Below, one piece after another: positions 49,808 through 62,800 of a DNA stretch of 64,000 nt. The position numbers were made by a program, and so were the translations under genes. The DNA is taken from assembly GCA_003290165.1 (NCBI GenBank), contig QNQO01000554.1, forward strand, positions 124,001-188,000. Direction: 5' to 3'. The notes beneath the pieces are model-generated. The model was not told the DNA's origin. It saw nothing but the letters and a program-made list of their open reading frames with translations, and searched no databases. Origin of the DNA: Berberis thunbergii. Taxonomy: Eukaryota > Streptophyta > Magnoliopsida > Ranunculales > Berberidaceae. Positions within the stretch are counted from its first letter, which is position 1. The number at the start of each line of letters is the position of its first letter.

Positions 49808-50812
49808 ATGGGTGCTTTAGATTACTTGTCTGATCTATTTGATTTCCATCGTAGAACTAGGAGGTATAGCAACAAGAACTCCAAAACTTTGCAGGTATGT
49901 TTTGATTCAATTTCAACTTCCATGTGTATGTTTACGTCTTCTTTTGGTTTCTAAATCAGTACAAGGTCATTGAGTAGTTCACTATGTTTTGTTGGTAAAC
50001 TTTAGTCATTTAGTATGTCAAGATCTACTAAAATGCTTCTTCTTCTTTTTTGTTCATGAACTCTTATCAGACTGTGGAGATTAGAGTGAAGATTGACTGT
50101 GAAGGCTGTGTAAGGAAGGTTAGGAGATCTGTTGAAGGGATGAAAGGTACGTTGTTACTATGTGTTAGTACTTGTTCTTGCTTCTCTTCTCATCAATGTT
50201 TCCTTCTTCTTTAATATTTCACAATACATTGATCTTAATCTAAAAGGTTTGTTTAATTTAATTCATCATATTGTTTGATTCATTAATAGAAGTTTTGGAA
50301 TGATTATTACCATTATAATTTATTATTCTAATATAATGTTGATAGATATTTTTACATTTTTTTCACTATTTATAAATATGAGAAATATCTAGCATTTTGA
50401 CTGGCACCACTATCAAAGCTAAGAAGATAACAAATACAAATTGATGGGTCTCACTTTAATGTAACACTCACTCAACCCCCCCAGTGGACTAAAATGCGCA
50501 GATGTGACAAACGTGGACGTAGACCCGAAGCAACATAAGCTAACAGTGACCGGGTACGTGGAACCACACAAAGTGGTGAAGAGAGTCCGACGTCGTACAG
50601 GAAAGAATGCGGAGCTATGGCCTTATGTACCATACGATGCAGTGGATCACCCATACGCACCTGGGGTGTATGATAAGAAGGCCCCATCTGGCTACGTGCG
50701 AAACACTATGAATGACCCCAGAACATCAAATCTTGCACGTGCGAGCTCGACTGAAGTCAGATACTCCAACGCCTTCAGTGATGAGAATGCAAATGCATGC
50801 AGTGTTATGTGA
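49808..50812 (+). CDS. HIPP26/27-like heavy-metal-associated isoprenylated plant protein (three exons)
   Basis: The exons are 49808-49894, 50071-50146 and 50502-50812, with GT-AG introns of 176 and 355 bp and a 157-aa product. The N-terminus MGALDYLSDLFDF is typical of this HIPP subgroup. The HMA domain (about 30-95) has the metal-binding Cys pair in KIDCEGC (C39, C42) and VRKVRRSVEGMK. The C-terminal part has ELWPYVPYDAVDHPYAPGVY, DKKAPSGYV and ASSTEVRY. The protein ends CSVM, a CaaX prenylation box. Such proteins bind Cd, Zn or Cu, sit at membranes through the prenyl group, and can contact zinc-finger homeodomain factors in stress responses. The exon 3 acceptor GCGCAG|AT was chosen because the earlier CAG at 50484 leads at once to a stop. 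Frame and motifs are intact. Confidence 0.95.
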
Positions 50813-51249
50813 TATTATGAGAAAAATCTTTGATGTGATGTAGGCTATGTATTAATGGCTAATATTGCCTGGTTTTAGTAGGAGAAGATTAGAGGAAATT
50901 GTGTAAAAGTTGTGATTATAGACGACTGGGACTTTGACTTGTATTTTGGGAGATTTATGTAATGGTTTTTGTGGATTAGTATCCAAGTATGTTAGGACTA
51001 TATGCATTATAGATTTCTAATTGATTGAGTTTCATTGAAGTCAAATTGTGGGGATATATATCCAATGTGATATTACAGGTTTTGAAAATAACATAATAAC
51101 ATTGCAGTATTAGGGCATTTCCAGGCAAGTCGCAAACCTAAAATACATACCCCATAAACTCGAGAAATGGTGGGTATGATAAGTCTTTCTCTAGCCGCTC
51201 AGCCATTAAGAGAGCTGCACGAGTCCACACGATAAATACGAGTCCATCA

Positions 51250-52270
51250 CAACAAAGATGAAAGAAAATAATAATTATGGTGTACTAGGTTGTCGATGCG
51301 TTGTACGCAGAACGTTGATTAATATTCTTATAACATTATTTTAATAATTATTATTGAAATTAAAAAAAAATTATCTATAATTTAAGAATCTTTGTATAGT
51401 TTACAAATAGTTATGTGTTTTGAATAAATTGTGTTAAGAGTTTAGGTATCATTAACCATATTTGAGAGGGGTGAGTTTTTTATCGTAAATAATCTAAATT
51501 TGGAAGCGTAAAATGGTATATATGTAAGTTTTTTATTTAAAATCACAAAATCAGGTTGAAGTCACACATTTGTCTGTTCATAAGAACTTGCATTATATAG
51601 TTAATAATGATGATGATGATTGATGATACACCAAATCGTTCATTAATCTGTGTCGTATACGTGTTATGATAATCTCATCAGCAGAGCAAAGCAAGCCTGA
51701 TTACGCACCCAATATGGCAAAGTCCAAACCTACAATACTCACCGAAGCAGGATCAAAGAAGTTGGACTCAAACAACAGCGCCCTAATAAGCCCATATGTT
51801 GCATGGTCAAGCTCAATACTCGTAAGACCTGATAGGCAAGTATCTGAGGGATCGACCTAGGACGGACATGCCAGCAATACATTGATTTCGACTAGGAAAC
51901 AAATATTGGAGTATAAGTTGTGCATAAACCCCCCTGCATGGACAGCACTCCACAATGAAAAAATCTCCTGCAAATCTAGGAGCACAAGTTGTGTACGAAA
52001 ACTCTCCTACATGCACGACTCATAGTAAAGAAATAATATCCAACAATATATTTTTTTCTAAACTACGTTACCAATGGCCTAGCCAAACAAGAACTCTCGC
52101 ATTATAAATATGATATATGGTTGGTGGACAAACGTACATTATAGAACCCATTTTACAACATTACGCATTTTCAAGTTTTATCTGACTTAAACATCGGAGT
52201 GTCATTGGCCGCCATAATGGTGGTATTTGCCTCATGTATGTTCCTTGTGCAGGTTATGGTTAAGGATAAC
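51250..52270 (+). repeat. LTR-like sequence of a Tat-type retrotransposon
   Basis: From about 51600 the sequence is LTR-like. It includes ATTATAAATATGATA (TATA region, about 52100) and ends with CTGACTTAAACATCGGAGTG and GGTGGTATTTG, a U5-type end shared with the LTR at 57647-58157. Exact left border not found; 51250-51600 is unassigned. Confidence 0.5.
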
Positions 52271-52802
52271 AAGATTCAACTGCCTCAATTTGGAGACGTC
52301 CGTGAGGAACTACGAAGTTCCTTAGAAAACAATGATATCACCATTCCTTACATTCCTAAAAAATGGTGACCATGCGATCTCACAAAAATGGAGACATCGT
52401 TGAGCTATTGAACGTTCGAACCGACATAACGCTACCTGCTCCGGCGGCACCGACACCTTGGGGGGACAACCTCGGACCCTGCGTCGGCAGCAGCCACGAC
52501 GGACCCCCAAGGTGGATCTACTGTGAACCCAAGTGCAACAAATCACATGAGCGGTGGAAATACTCAACGGAACCCTCCACCCGTTGAAAAATATCGGGAG
52601 CTGCGAAAAGCCCCATTATCGGAAGTCACCAGAGAACACATTCAGCAGAGTCATTGTGCCTTTGTTGACTTTCAGTGAACCAAGGGAAGAGGAGCAACCA
52701 ACAGAAACCCTACGTTTAGGCTGACAAACCAGCCTCGCAGAACCCCCTTTGGCTTTGGACCACAAATCTAGACGTGTTGTCCAATTTCACCGTCCCTCCT
52801 CC

Positions 52803-52820
52803 TCCCCCCCCCCCCCCCCC
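52803..52820. repeat. Homopolymer C17
   Basis: Seventeen consecutive C residues directly before the gag start, a likely sequencing or replication-slippage site. Confidence 0.8.
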
Positions 52821-52823
52821 TAA

Positions 52824-54283
52824 ATGGATCTCATCATGAACAATCTACTGCTGAAGAAGTTCAGCCCGCCAAAGTTGGAGTTTTATGACGGGACAACAAT
52901 GTCCGACCACTTACGCCACTTTCAACATGTAATGGCGCTCAAAGAAGGATCTGAAGTAGTAATATGTCAGTCTTTCCTCGACAGCCTTAATAAGTCAATG
53001 CTGACCTAGTTCCCCCTCCGAAGTCCATTGACTTACTACGTACGCTGACAAAAGCATTCTCACCCGCTTTGTCAGCAGCTAACGAATCATAAACAACTTG
53101 TATTACCTGTTCACCCTCGAACAAAAGCCGAACGAGACACTGAGGGAGTACGTCACACACTTCAATTATGAGTTAACTATCATCGACGATTGCAGCGACG
53201 ACACCTCGGTCACAACCTTCACCTCGAATCTGATGTGAGACAAGTTCTATGACTTTTTCATTCTAGAGCCTTCAATTGGCATGGCGGACTTGCTGAAGAG
53301 CGCCCATAAATACATCACTCTCAATGAGATGTTAGCTGCAGAAAATGAGGCAGAAGTTGGAAATAAACTCTTTGGTCCTAAAGACAATAATGAAGGAAAT
53401 AAACATGAGGACAATGACAAAAATAAAAGGAAGCGAAATGACAATAGGCCGGACTCCAGCCGCACGAGACAAGATAAAACCTCTAACTACGTCGACTCCC
53501 AACCCTTCACTCTCCTCAACTCCAGCATGTCCGATATCCTCAATGTCATTAAGAATTTGGGAGAAGTGAGTGGCTTACCAAACTCTGGGGGGATCCCTTG
53601 CGACGGAACAATGAAAATACTACTCCTTTAACAAGGACATTGGCCATGATACCAATGACTACAAAAATTTCAAATATGAGATCAAGCATTGAATCAAGAG
53701 AGGGAAACTCAATTAATTCCTGAGCCCAAATGTGAAACATGACTGGGCAAAGGAAGGAGAACAAGCTGTCAAATAAATTGAAGGCAAGGCGCGCAACATT
53801 GTATATGTTCTGCATGGAGTGTGTTAGAAAGTCGAACAATCCAACAAGTCACGAAAGGGGACACTCGTTGAGATATGGACTTGGTCAACTTACGAGGGCC
53901 ACTAGGTACGACACGCTCGTGTCAGAATCAGTTATTGTCCTTGACTTTCACGGATAGAAACCTCTAGGTTGTCCAATTTCTGCATAATAACGATCTAGTA
54001 ATTTCGGTCTTTATAGCTAAGTGGAAAGTGAAAATTAAGATCCTTGGTAGACACCAGGAGCTCCATAAGGATTATATTTCTCAACACATTCCACAATATG
54101 CAACTAATAGAAGAGAACCTAATGCCCGCTAATCACCCCATGGTCGGATTGAACAGGAAAAAATGTTTTTCTAATGAAAAAATAAAATTGGCAGGGGAAC
54201 CACAACTTCAGACAGTCTTGATCCAAGAGTTCATGGTAATCGATTCACCATCCACTTACAACATCATCCTGAGAAGACCTTAA
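52824..54283 (+). pseudogene. Tat-type gag and protease remnants
   Basis: 52824-53009 reads LLKKFSPPKLEFYDGTT, then VICQSFLDSLNKSML before a stop. 53281-53631 continues with a basic, Asn-rich gag tail and AQ..LNSSMSDIL-like text. 54044-54283 is the protease, with the active site changed from DTGSS to DTRSS (MVDTRSSIRIIF) and VIDSPSTYNIILRRP. The order and motifs match 24624-26198 on the other strand. No pol is present. The fragment ends near 54480 at the HIPP copy. Confidence 0.82.
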
Positions 54284-54492
54284 CTCCACCAGATAAAGTC
54301 GGGGTTTCTAATTTACACCAATGTATCAAGAATCCTAAAAATCGAGCAATAAGTACCGTACAAAAAACTAATCAACATTCATCACGACCTACCTTGACAG
54401 CCCCAATAATAATAGAGCCGTGCAGAAAGGTTGTCGCGCCAGCAAAGAATTAAAACGGGCCGGGGAAAAGAGGGAAGGTTTTGCAATTTGCA

Positions 54493-55050
54493 TGTACAGC
54501 TATGGCCGTATGTACCGTACGATGCAGTGGATCACCCACACGCACCTGGGGTGTACGATAAGAAGGCCCCACCTTGCTTCTTGCGAAACACGATGAATGA
54601 CCCAAGAACAATCATCTCTCGCACGTGCGAGCTCGACTAAAGTCAGATACTCCACCGCCTCAGTGATGATGATAATTCAAATTCATGCAGTGTTATGTGA
54701 CTTTATGAGAGATGTTGATGTGGTCCGGACTATATATTAATGGCTAATAATGCCTTGTTTTTAGTAGGGGAAGATGAGAGGAAAATGTGCAAAAGCCGTG
54801 ATTATAGCCTCGTCGACATGTTTTTTGGATTAGTATCCAAGTAAAATGGTTTGTTAGGACGATGCATTGTCGATTTCTAATTGATTGAGTCTCAATGAAG
54901 TCAAATCATTTATTTATCTCTTTACTTGTGAGGATGTACTTCCAATGTGATATTACAGGTTTTGAAAATAACATCATAAAATGGCAGTGCTAAGCATTCG
55001 AGCAATTTCGCACAGCTCAGCCGTTAAAAGACCTGCATGAGTCGACACGT
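54493..55050 (+). pseudogene. Partial duplicate of the HIPP exon 3 and 3' UTR
   Basis: From CAGCTATGGCCGTATGTACC onward this copies 50610-51240. It has LWPYVPYDAVDHPHAPGVYD and KKAPPCFLRNTMNDPRT, then a frameshift, and the CaaX region survives only in another frame. The 3'-UTR match continues through GATATTACAGGTTTTGAAAA to the CTCAGCC(G/A)TTAA(A/G)AG stretch. Exons 1-2 and the HMA domain are absent, so it cannot encode a working HIPP. Confidence 0.92.
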
Positions 55051-55053
55051 TAA

Positions 55054-56123
55054 GGATGTGTTTGGTTGCATGAAATTTTATGAGAGCACTTTTATATTTT
55101 AGTTTAATTTTAAGTCATCACTCAACATTCACCATTTAATTTTATGATCATGAGAATTTCACTCTTTGACAGAAGACGAATTCCGAATTACAAACAAAAG
55201 AGGGTAAACAATACACAACTATTTTACTATACAGTTAGTCAACTATACAAATATGCATAACATGATCAATTCACTTGTAGCTAGCAAATGAAGAGCTTAT
55301 CTTTTTGAATTAGAGAAAACATAAGCAAACATGATGATATAAGATGAGAGTTGGCAAGAAGAAGACCTTTGCTTTCTTTATAACTTTTTGGCATTGAGGC
55401 AGGCTTAGCAGTACAATCTAAGTCCAAGTATTAGTAGCAGCAGCAACATTCTAGGTTGTATCTCTTTTCTGGACTGGTCTGGATGAAGAACTTTCTCCTT
55501 TTGAATTAGCTCAGACGAAGCAAACAAACAACTTTTAAAATCTTAAATTTATAATTATTTAATCTAAACTAAAGAGATTAAATAGGTAGAGATTAAAAAA
55601 GAAAACAAAATCATTCAAACGTATAATTTCCCTTCTCCCGATCTCCAACCCGCCAATTAAAAATGTTAATACGAATATGGTTTGAATTAAAATAGAAAGA
55701 GAAATAATAAAAAAAGATGTTCGGTTCGTTGATGGAAATAAAAAAAAAGAGATTAAATAAAATGGAGAGAAATGGACTGGGATCGGGATTGGTGAAGGTG
55801 AAGTTTAAAAAATAGAAAATAAAAGCCTTTATTTTAAAATGGCCTAGAGTTAAAAGCCAAGATTGTATATAAAGATGGACAATCTAGTATTTTAAAGGGA
55901 GCAAGATAAAACATATAAGTAACTTAGTGAAATTTTCAAAAATATAAGGGGGCCAATTGCCCCCCTTATCCAATACACAGATTCGCCCTAGCTCTTTGGT
56001 TTTTCTAAGGCAAATAATGCTTATGTTCATGTCACTTTTATTCTCATACATCAATTTAAGCTAAAATATATGATCCCCTCATAAATTTTCACGACATAAA
56101 ATTTCATGCAACCAAACACACGC
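55054..56123. mobile_element. Tourist-like MITE split by an insertion
   Basis: Ends GGATGTGTTTGGTTGCATGA and CATGCAACCAAACACACGC are flanked by TAA (55051-55053, 56124-56126). The arms match the MITE at 30518-30835. An 822-bp unit (55170-55991) interrupts it. Confidence 0.8.
55170..55991. mobile_element. hAT-like insertion inside the MITE
   Basis: It is flanked by CTCTTTGA (55162-55169) and CTCTTTGG (55992-55999), an 8-bp duplication with one mismatch. Its ends, CAGAAGACGAATTC and GATTCGCCCTAG, form an imperfect inverted repeat resembling hAT ends. There is no coding capacity, so it is non-autonomous. Confidence 0.6.
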
Positions 56124-56126
56124 TAA

Positions 56127-57646
56127 ATGTGAGTCAATCACTGCAAATAATAATAATAATAATAATAATACCTAAAAATCTCAAGAAAAGTAGTGGAAAA
56201 CAATTTTTAGATGAGTGGTTGTGGTTAAGCCACTATTTGTCAATTGTCAATTGTCGATTGTCGATTGTTGGACACCCAAATGGTTGATATTTCAAAAATT
56301 ATTGGTAGTCTGAGTTTTGCTGCCTGATTTAGTGTTGGGTGTGGAGAGAGGCAAAAATGTATTTTCACCCGCCCTCGCGCAACAAAACTCAAACTACCTA
56401 AAATTGTTCCTGATATTTATATGCGCCCATTTCGCTTTCACTCACTTTCAATGACAAAAAATTTAGAATATGGAAAAGATGAACGAGAAAAACAATGTAT
56501 GATTGTATACGAAAACATTGCTTCATCATTCATAAGCTGTAAAAGATCAAATATGTAAAAGTGTATACTTCTCTGAGTGCCAATTCAATTTCCCTGTTCA
56601 GCGTTTGCGCTGGAACATCTCCCTCAAGATTGCGGAGTTCCTAAAATACCCTTCCTTAAAGTGTACGAAAGAAATAATAATAATTCCTGCACTTTCTTCG
56701 TAATCACAACTAATACCATCATTTTTTACCAGCTAGAATAACACGTGTCCATGTATACTTTAGGGAGCCAGGGACTTTATTTACTTTTACTCCCTCTTCA
56801 CACCACGTGTTATGTAGCCAACAAAGCTTATTAATTTACAGGTACCGATTCACTTAGCTTAATCTCACGTTTTAACAGTTTCATTCCCTTTTTATTCTTC
56901 CCATCCTCTCCACAATTTATTTCTTCATTTTTATCTATTTAAAAATAAATCTAATTCCTAAACCCATTTGGTTTTATCTTTATGATGAAAAGTTTTTTAG
57001 ACTTCTCCATAAGTGATTTTTAGATTATTGGATTTCATGTCAAGATATATCGGTTTTGGATACGATTGAAGAAAATTGAAGAGATATGTTTGTTTTAAAT
57101 TTAAACTCACTGAGGAGGTCCAAAAGGGCATGAGCATATATTTTCTTTTAGAGTTTGTTCAAATTATTGCCCCTTTGTTCAAAGATAAGATGATGAATGT
57201 CATTGGTTATGAACAATAAATTACAAAAAAAAATAAAAAAAATTGCTTTCATTGATTTTGCAGAAGAATTTATGTGATCAAAAGAGGAAGAAAAAGTTTC
57301 TAAAACTATGGAATTGTGTGGGATCGTGGATTTACGAAACTAATAAGTCTTTTCATTTTTTTGTTTAACAACTTCATATAGATTTATCTAATTCAACGGT
57401 TGAGAGGGGTGCCCTCATCGAATAGGCATGAGGTTAACCTCATTGAATCACCACTATTAATTTATTTATTATTAACCAACTCATTTTTACTTCCTTGGCT
57501 TTTCAATGGTCACACAAGAAAACACATATTTATTACAATGGGAATTCAATTATAGTTTATTTGAATAACTTTTGGATTTTTTCATTTGTACTCCACATTT
57601 AAATTTTTTACAATCAAAATCAGCCCTCTAAAAAATTGACTAATTA
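56127..57646. other. Intergenic DNA
   Basis: No gene seen. An (AAT)n tract at about 56147-56171 and a short direct repeat of TCAATTGTC/TCGATTGTC at about 56240-56270 are the only notable features. Confidence 0.5.
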
Positions 57647-58157
57647 TGATGATACGTCAAAATAGATTGCCATCGAAGCCATACACGTGGCAAAAAAATT
57701 CACCACGAGGATCTGACGTCCCATATATTGGGTCAGCTCGTAAAACCCAAGAAAGTTAAAGCTAACCATAAAAACCCAACCATGGCTCATTAAAGGATGA
57801 CATAATCGAAGCCCAAATCCAAGCATGAATGAATTAAAGTCCAAATCTAAGCCCGACACGAGTTCTCTCATAAAAAAAATGAACGTTGCATAAAAAATAA
57901 TCGTGGTGGGAGTTACGCCTCCACAGACGCATCTTCATAAAGGATGAGACTGTTACGAGAAACATTTCCTTTCCGTTGTACTTCACATGCTTAAGTCATG
58001 CAGAGAATTAACCGCGGTCATTATAAAAGGTAAATGAAACATTCGACAAAGGTATGCAACTTTAACTGAGTTTTGTTCAAATTTATTTTATTCTTCAAAC
58101 AAAGTCACTGACTTAAGCATCGGAGTGCATTCGGCCACCAAAAAGGTGGTATTTGGC
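57647..58157 (+). repeat. LTR of a second Tat-type element
   Basis: It starts TGATGATACGTCAAAATAG and has CATTATAAAAGGTAAATG (TATA, about 58018-58035). It ends with CTGACTTAAGCATCGGAGTG and GGTGGTATTTGG, matching the U5 end at about 52180-52235. Its own gag follows after an inserted repeat. Confidence 0.65.
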
Positions 58158-59845
58158 AGTCTAATGATAAAGGCATAATTAGGCTATTTTTAGTACTATA
58201 TTTCTATATATATTTTTAGCTATTACTTGTTAATTATGGTACTAATTGCTATTTTCATGTTTGTGTAGGTTTTCAATTACAATATTTTAAAATAGAAGCA
58301 ACTTGGCAATTTACGAATACTAATTGCACAAGGAAACCACACCAACAAAGAAACCACAGAAAGAGGAAAACAAGAATAAAAGGGGGAAGATACTTGGCTT
58401 TGATCCATCCATCCCATCCACAGCCTCCACAACAAGCCCTAACCCTCGTACAGCCGCAATCCCTCACTGTTTCGCACCCATCCATCATCACCTCGCCGAA
58501 CCCTAGCCGCCGTCCTCACCCATCATCAACCATCTTCACCGCCCTTATCCACAACCGCAGACCACCACCGTAGGACCCTGTTCATCCCCTCTTCCTTACA
58601 ACCACAGTCCCTTCTTCCATCCTCTCATCATAGTCTCTCTCGATGTCCCCTGTCTTCGCCATCTTCACCATCCGCATCTCTCTCGCCTGACTCCCTTATC
58701 GCCATCACCATCAGAACCTCCTTCACCTCAATCGTCGTCCTCTATTCACTCAACTAGTCGACCTCCTCCCTGATCATCACCACTCGCCAGCCACCGTCTC
58801 AGTCCCTTGTCATTCCCTTATTTCTCTCAATCTGTTTCACAAGCAGAGATCGAAAGAAAAAGGTGAAGCAGAACGAAGGGAGACCGAAGAAACAGAACGA
58901 AAGAAGCTGAGGAAGCAGCGAATGAGCAAATCGCGTGAAGAAGGTGAAGAGATTTTGCACTATTTGCACCCCAGTTCCACTCAGTATCACCACGCACAGG
59001 CGACGGCGTTTTTTCTAATCTCCTTCTCTTATTTTAGTTTGACTATTGATTATGAACTACTGTTTGAACATAATTAATATGTCTAGCTAAACTCCTCTTT
59101 GTTAGGGGTGGATTCGAAGCCCCGAACATGTGCTTTATAAATTAATTGAATTTAATCTTCCTTGCTATTAGTGATTGTGTTTTATTTAACTGCTTTATAG
59201 AGAACTTTTCTTTGTATGTTTGTTAAGGTGACCAACTTAGTAAGCATGCGAGGATCTGGGGCTAGAGTATAGGAGAGTTTCACCTAATTGTTATAATCCT
59301 ATATTCACAAGTAGTAAATAAGAAGGACCGTTGGTAAGGTTAATCAAAACCTAGGCAAGAACAAGATGTTGATCATGCTTGTAATTGCCTAGTCAGTGTT
59401 TATATTTTCCACAAAACTTAATGATCTTAGATTGTTATTTAACTTGCGATTCCTGTTTAGATGACATGATAAGAATAGTTTGAAAGCGACGCTTAGTTTA
59501 ATTCAACGAACTTGGAAAAATAATAAGATTAATGCAGTGCGGTCACGGTTAGTCTTGAGCATTGTCTCTCACGAGTTAGCAAGTGATTATTGAAGATTAA
59601 TTTATAAGCATATGTTTGGTGTGTGGAGATAAAACCCTTAGTTAATTTCTCATCTTTGTCATCTCTTTAGTTTATTATCTTTACATTAATTTTCGTAGTT
59701 ATTTTCATAGTTTAATTTATAAAATTCAATCCCCTTTTATTTAATTAATTAGGTTGTTAGTTGTCTTTTAATTATTATTAGTGTAATTAACAAGCTCTCT
59801 AATCCCCGGTCTAGAACGATCCCTACTTATTCTATACTACAAATC
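58158..59845 (+). repeat. Unclassified interspersed repeat inserted behind the LTR
   Basis: This non-coding unit runs from about TGATAAAGGCATAATTAGGC to CTTATTCTATACTACAAATC. It separates the LTR end from the retroelement sequence that resumes at CAGGGTATTAAG. Segment 58980-59460 has a reverse-complement copy at 63045-63500. It has a C-rich central part with ACCATCATC/CATCACC motifs and no supportable ORF. Class unknown; possibly a large non-autonomous LTR derivative. Confidence 0.5.
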
Positions 59846-59863
59846 ACAAAGCAGGGTATTAAG

Positions 59864-62800
59864 TTGTGTGCTACTAAAATAGCGCATCATCTAACACCTT
59901 TTTTGCAAGTCAAACTCTCAGGAAGACGAGATTTGGACGTATCAGTTTGGAGTTGTTTGTTGGGAACGACAAGTTCCCTTTCTATAAAAAAGATCCACAT
60001 TGACGAAGTTCACCAAAATCTGATAAACAATCAACGAGTTCTCATAACAAATGACACTCTACAGATTCTCAACCCGGTGACGATAACAATAACTTTCTTA
60101 TTGGCGACAATGTATCACAAACGGCTTGTGAACAAGATGCAACTTAAATCATCGGGCCAATGGCAACGCTGCCACGGATCCTCGGGTAAACCTGCTTATG
60201 GTCCAAATGAACTATATGACAAAGATACTAGAAAAACTCACCCAGGAGCGCATTCAGCCAGTTGATTCTATCCAGGCACCGCCCTAGCAAAACTCCACCA
60301 ATCGAACTCGAGGGAGTGTCGAAGTTCCAACAGAGAAACCTCAAGAGCAATGAACTCCTCCAGGGCAAGACTCCACAGTGTGACGGAACGCTTGTTAAAA
60401 TCCCAATCGGAGTCACTAATTTCAACACATTGTACGAACTAGGGGTGGGCATCCCATCCCGCGATCCCGTTCCCGTCCCGATCCCGTCCCGTCCCGTCCC
60501 GTTCCGATTTTTTCGGGTCTTAATGGGATTGAATAATTTCATCCCGATCCCGTCCCGTCCCGATCTAGAATGGGATGGGATGGGATGAAGATTTTCAATC
60601 CCGCCAATCCCGAACTAATTTATTAATACTAATTATTAATATTTTTATTTAATTATTTATTTTTATTTATAATCTCACTTATTTTCATTTTAGCCATGGT
60701 TCAAATCACGTCCCTTGCATAATTTTTTGTAGTTAAAAACTTCTTCAATATTTATAGCCCGGGTAACAAAATTTCCTGGATCCGCCTCTGAACACATGCA
60801 CATAAATATTTGGATAACGCAAGGATCTTGCATCATAAACTGAGACAACTTCAAACCTGTGAATTTAAATTCTGCTCAGAAGCTCATGAATGCTAAGCAT
60901 GTCATCCCACAACAACAACCAATTTGCAAAGAGAAACCCTGAGATGTCGTGATGATTTGTTGCACCATTTTCTTGACTTGCATTAGTATCTTTACCCTCA
61001 TTCGAGGCCTTCATCATAAGGACTTCAGCTCAGTTTGCTACATTCTTTTTGTATATTTGTGTCATGTTATTATTGGGGTGCCACTATCCCAAAAAACTAT
61101 ACAAAGAGTACCTCGTGATGAAGAGTCAGTTCGGGAGACCCTCAAGGGTATGATATTAGTGATATTGTTGTTGCTTAATTTGTCTACTGCACTGAAATTG
61201 CACCGGTGCTTGGGACCGTAGAGCAGTGGATCTTGCTGGGCATGGATTTGGCTATTTGCATGGGCTACATGTTCTGTAATGAATAAGAAGAGGCCATGTC
61301 CCATGAGACTTCTTCGCCTCTTGACAAAGTCTGATTTTCGGTACAAAAGTACTTGAGCTATTATTGTCCCTGTTGTGAAGTAATTTGTTTAATTCATTAA
61401 TATTCTATTTTTCAAGGCTAGTTCATTATCAAAATTTGAAAATGGTGTGAAGTTAGGTATGTGTTAAGCCTATCTGTGTTTTTGGTCATAATCAAGTTGA
61501 CAAAATAAACATATATGATAGGAGAGGTATTCGGGTTTGGCGTTTCAGCTTATTTGAAACATTCCCACACAGTGAGTAATTGTTTTTAGTTCACATGTGC
61601 ATCGTAACCATTGAGGACCACTATGGATACGAGCATCAGTGAGGAGTTCCTATTTTAGGCAGGGTAGTACAAGTATGGATATTGACACTTCAAAACGAAT
61701 ACAAATGCTGAAAATTTTGTACACATTTTGCCTGAAAGTTCATTGTTAATGGTCAAGATAATCCCTTTACTTGTAGTTGAGGTAGTTACAAGAAGTAAAA
61801 GCTTCTTGTTGTTCATAAATTAAGTCAGCCTTTGAATTGAAGTGAGGTACCTGTTGATCCCGTCCCGTCCCGTCCCGATCCCGTATGAACGGGATAGGTA
61901 TATCTCGTCCCATCCCGTCCCGTGCCCACCCCTAGTACGAACTAGCCAAACTGCCATTTTTCGATGCCTTCATGATAACCCCCATGCCAAAAAAGTTCAC
62001 TCCACCAAGGTTCGAAGTATATGATGGTACCATCGACCAAACAAACCACTCAAGGCACTTCCACCACATGATGGCGTTAAAGGAGACAACAAAGTCAATC
62101 CTGTGCAGAACATTTTCAATCAGTCTTACCTCCACGACAATGAATTGGTTCAAAAGCCTACCACCGAGGTCAATAGACTCCTTCCAGGTGTTAGTCACCT
62201 CCATTATCACAAGATTCATCAGAAGTCAACGGATGAGGAAATGAACACACTACCTCCACATCAAGAAAAACCCGAAGAAACTTTACAGAAATACGTCATT
62301 CGTTTCACCAACAAACTGACGATGATTGACGGATGCAGTGATGATACAGCCGCCGCAACTTTTACCATCAGGCTGAAGAGAGACCCCATTATGCTCTCAA
62401 CCTGGAACCACCAAAAAGCATGGCAGTCTTGCAGAAAACAACCCAAAAACATATTTCTTTTGAGGAGATGCAAGTTGTCTAAAGAAAAAATAACCAAGAA
62501 ATGGAGAATCATTCAAGGAAACGAGAAAGGAGGGAAGAGAGAATATGAGATGATGGACCATAGGAAGATAACAGTTAGTCAAATAAACATTGGAATGACG
62601 AAAGGACCGAATCCAACCAGTTAGAATCCAAAAATTTGCAATCAACGCGGCCTAGACACGAGCGGATAACCAACGTGATGAAAAACTTAAAAAGATGTAC
62701 AAACCATACACGACCCCGAAGACAAGTCAGACCAACATCCTGAAATACATGGCGAATTGGGATAACGTCAGCTGGCCGCCCAGGATCCAGAAGTAAGAGA

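Noticed and set aside
60228..60588. Arg/Pro/Ser-rich frames around 60.4 kb
   Set aside because: They arise from CCCGT subterminal repeats of the hAT element.
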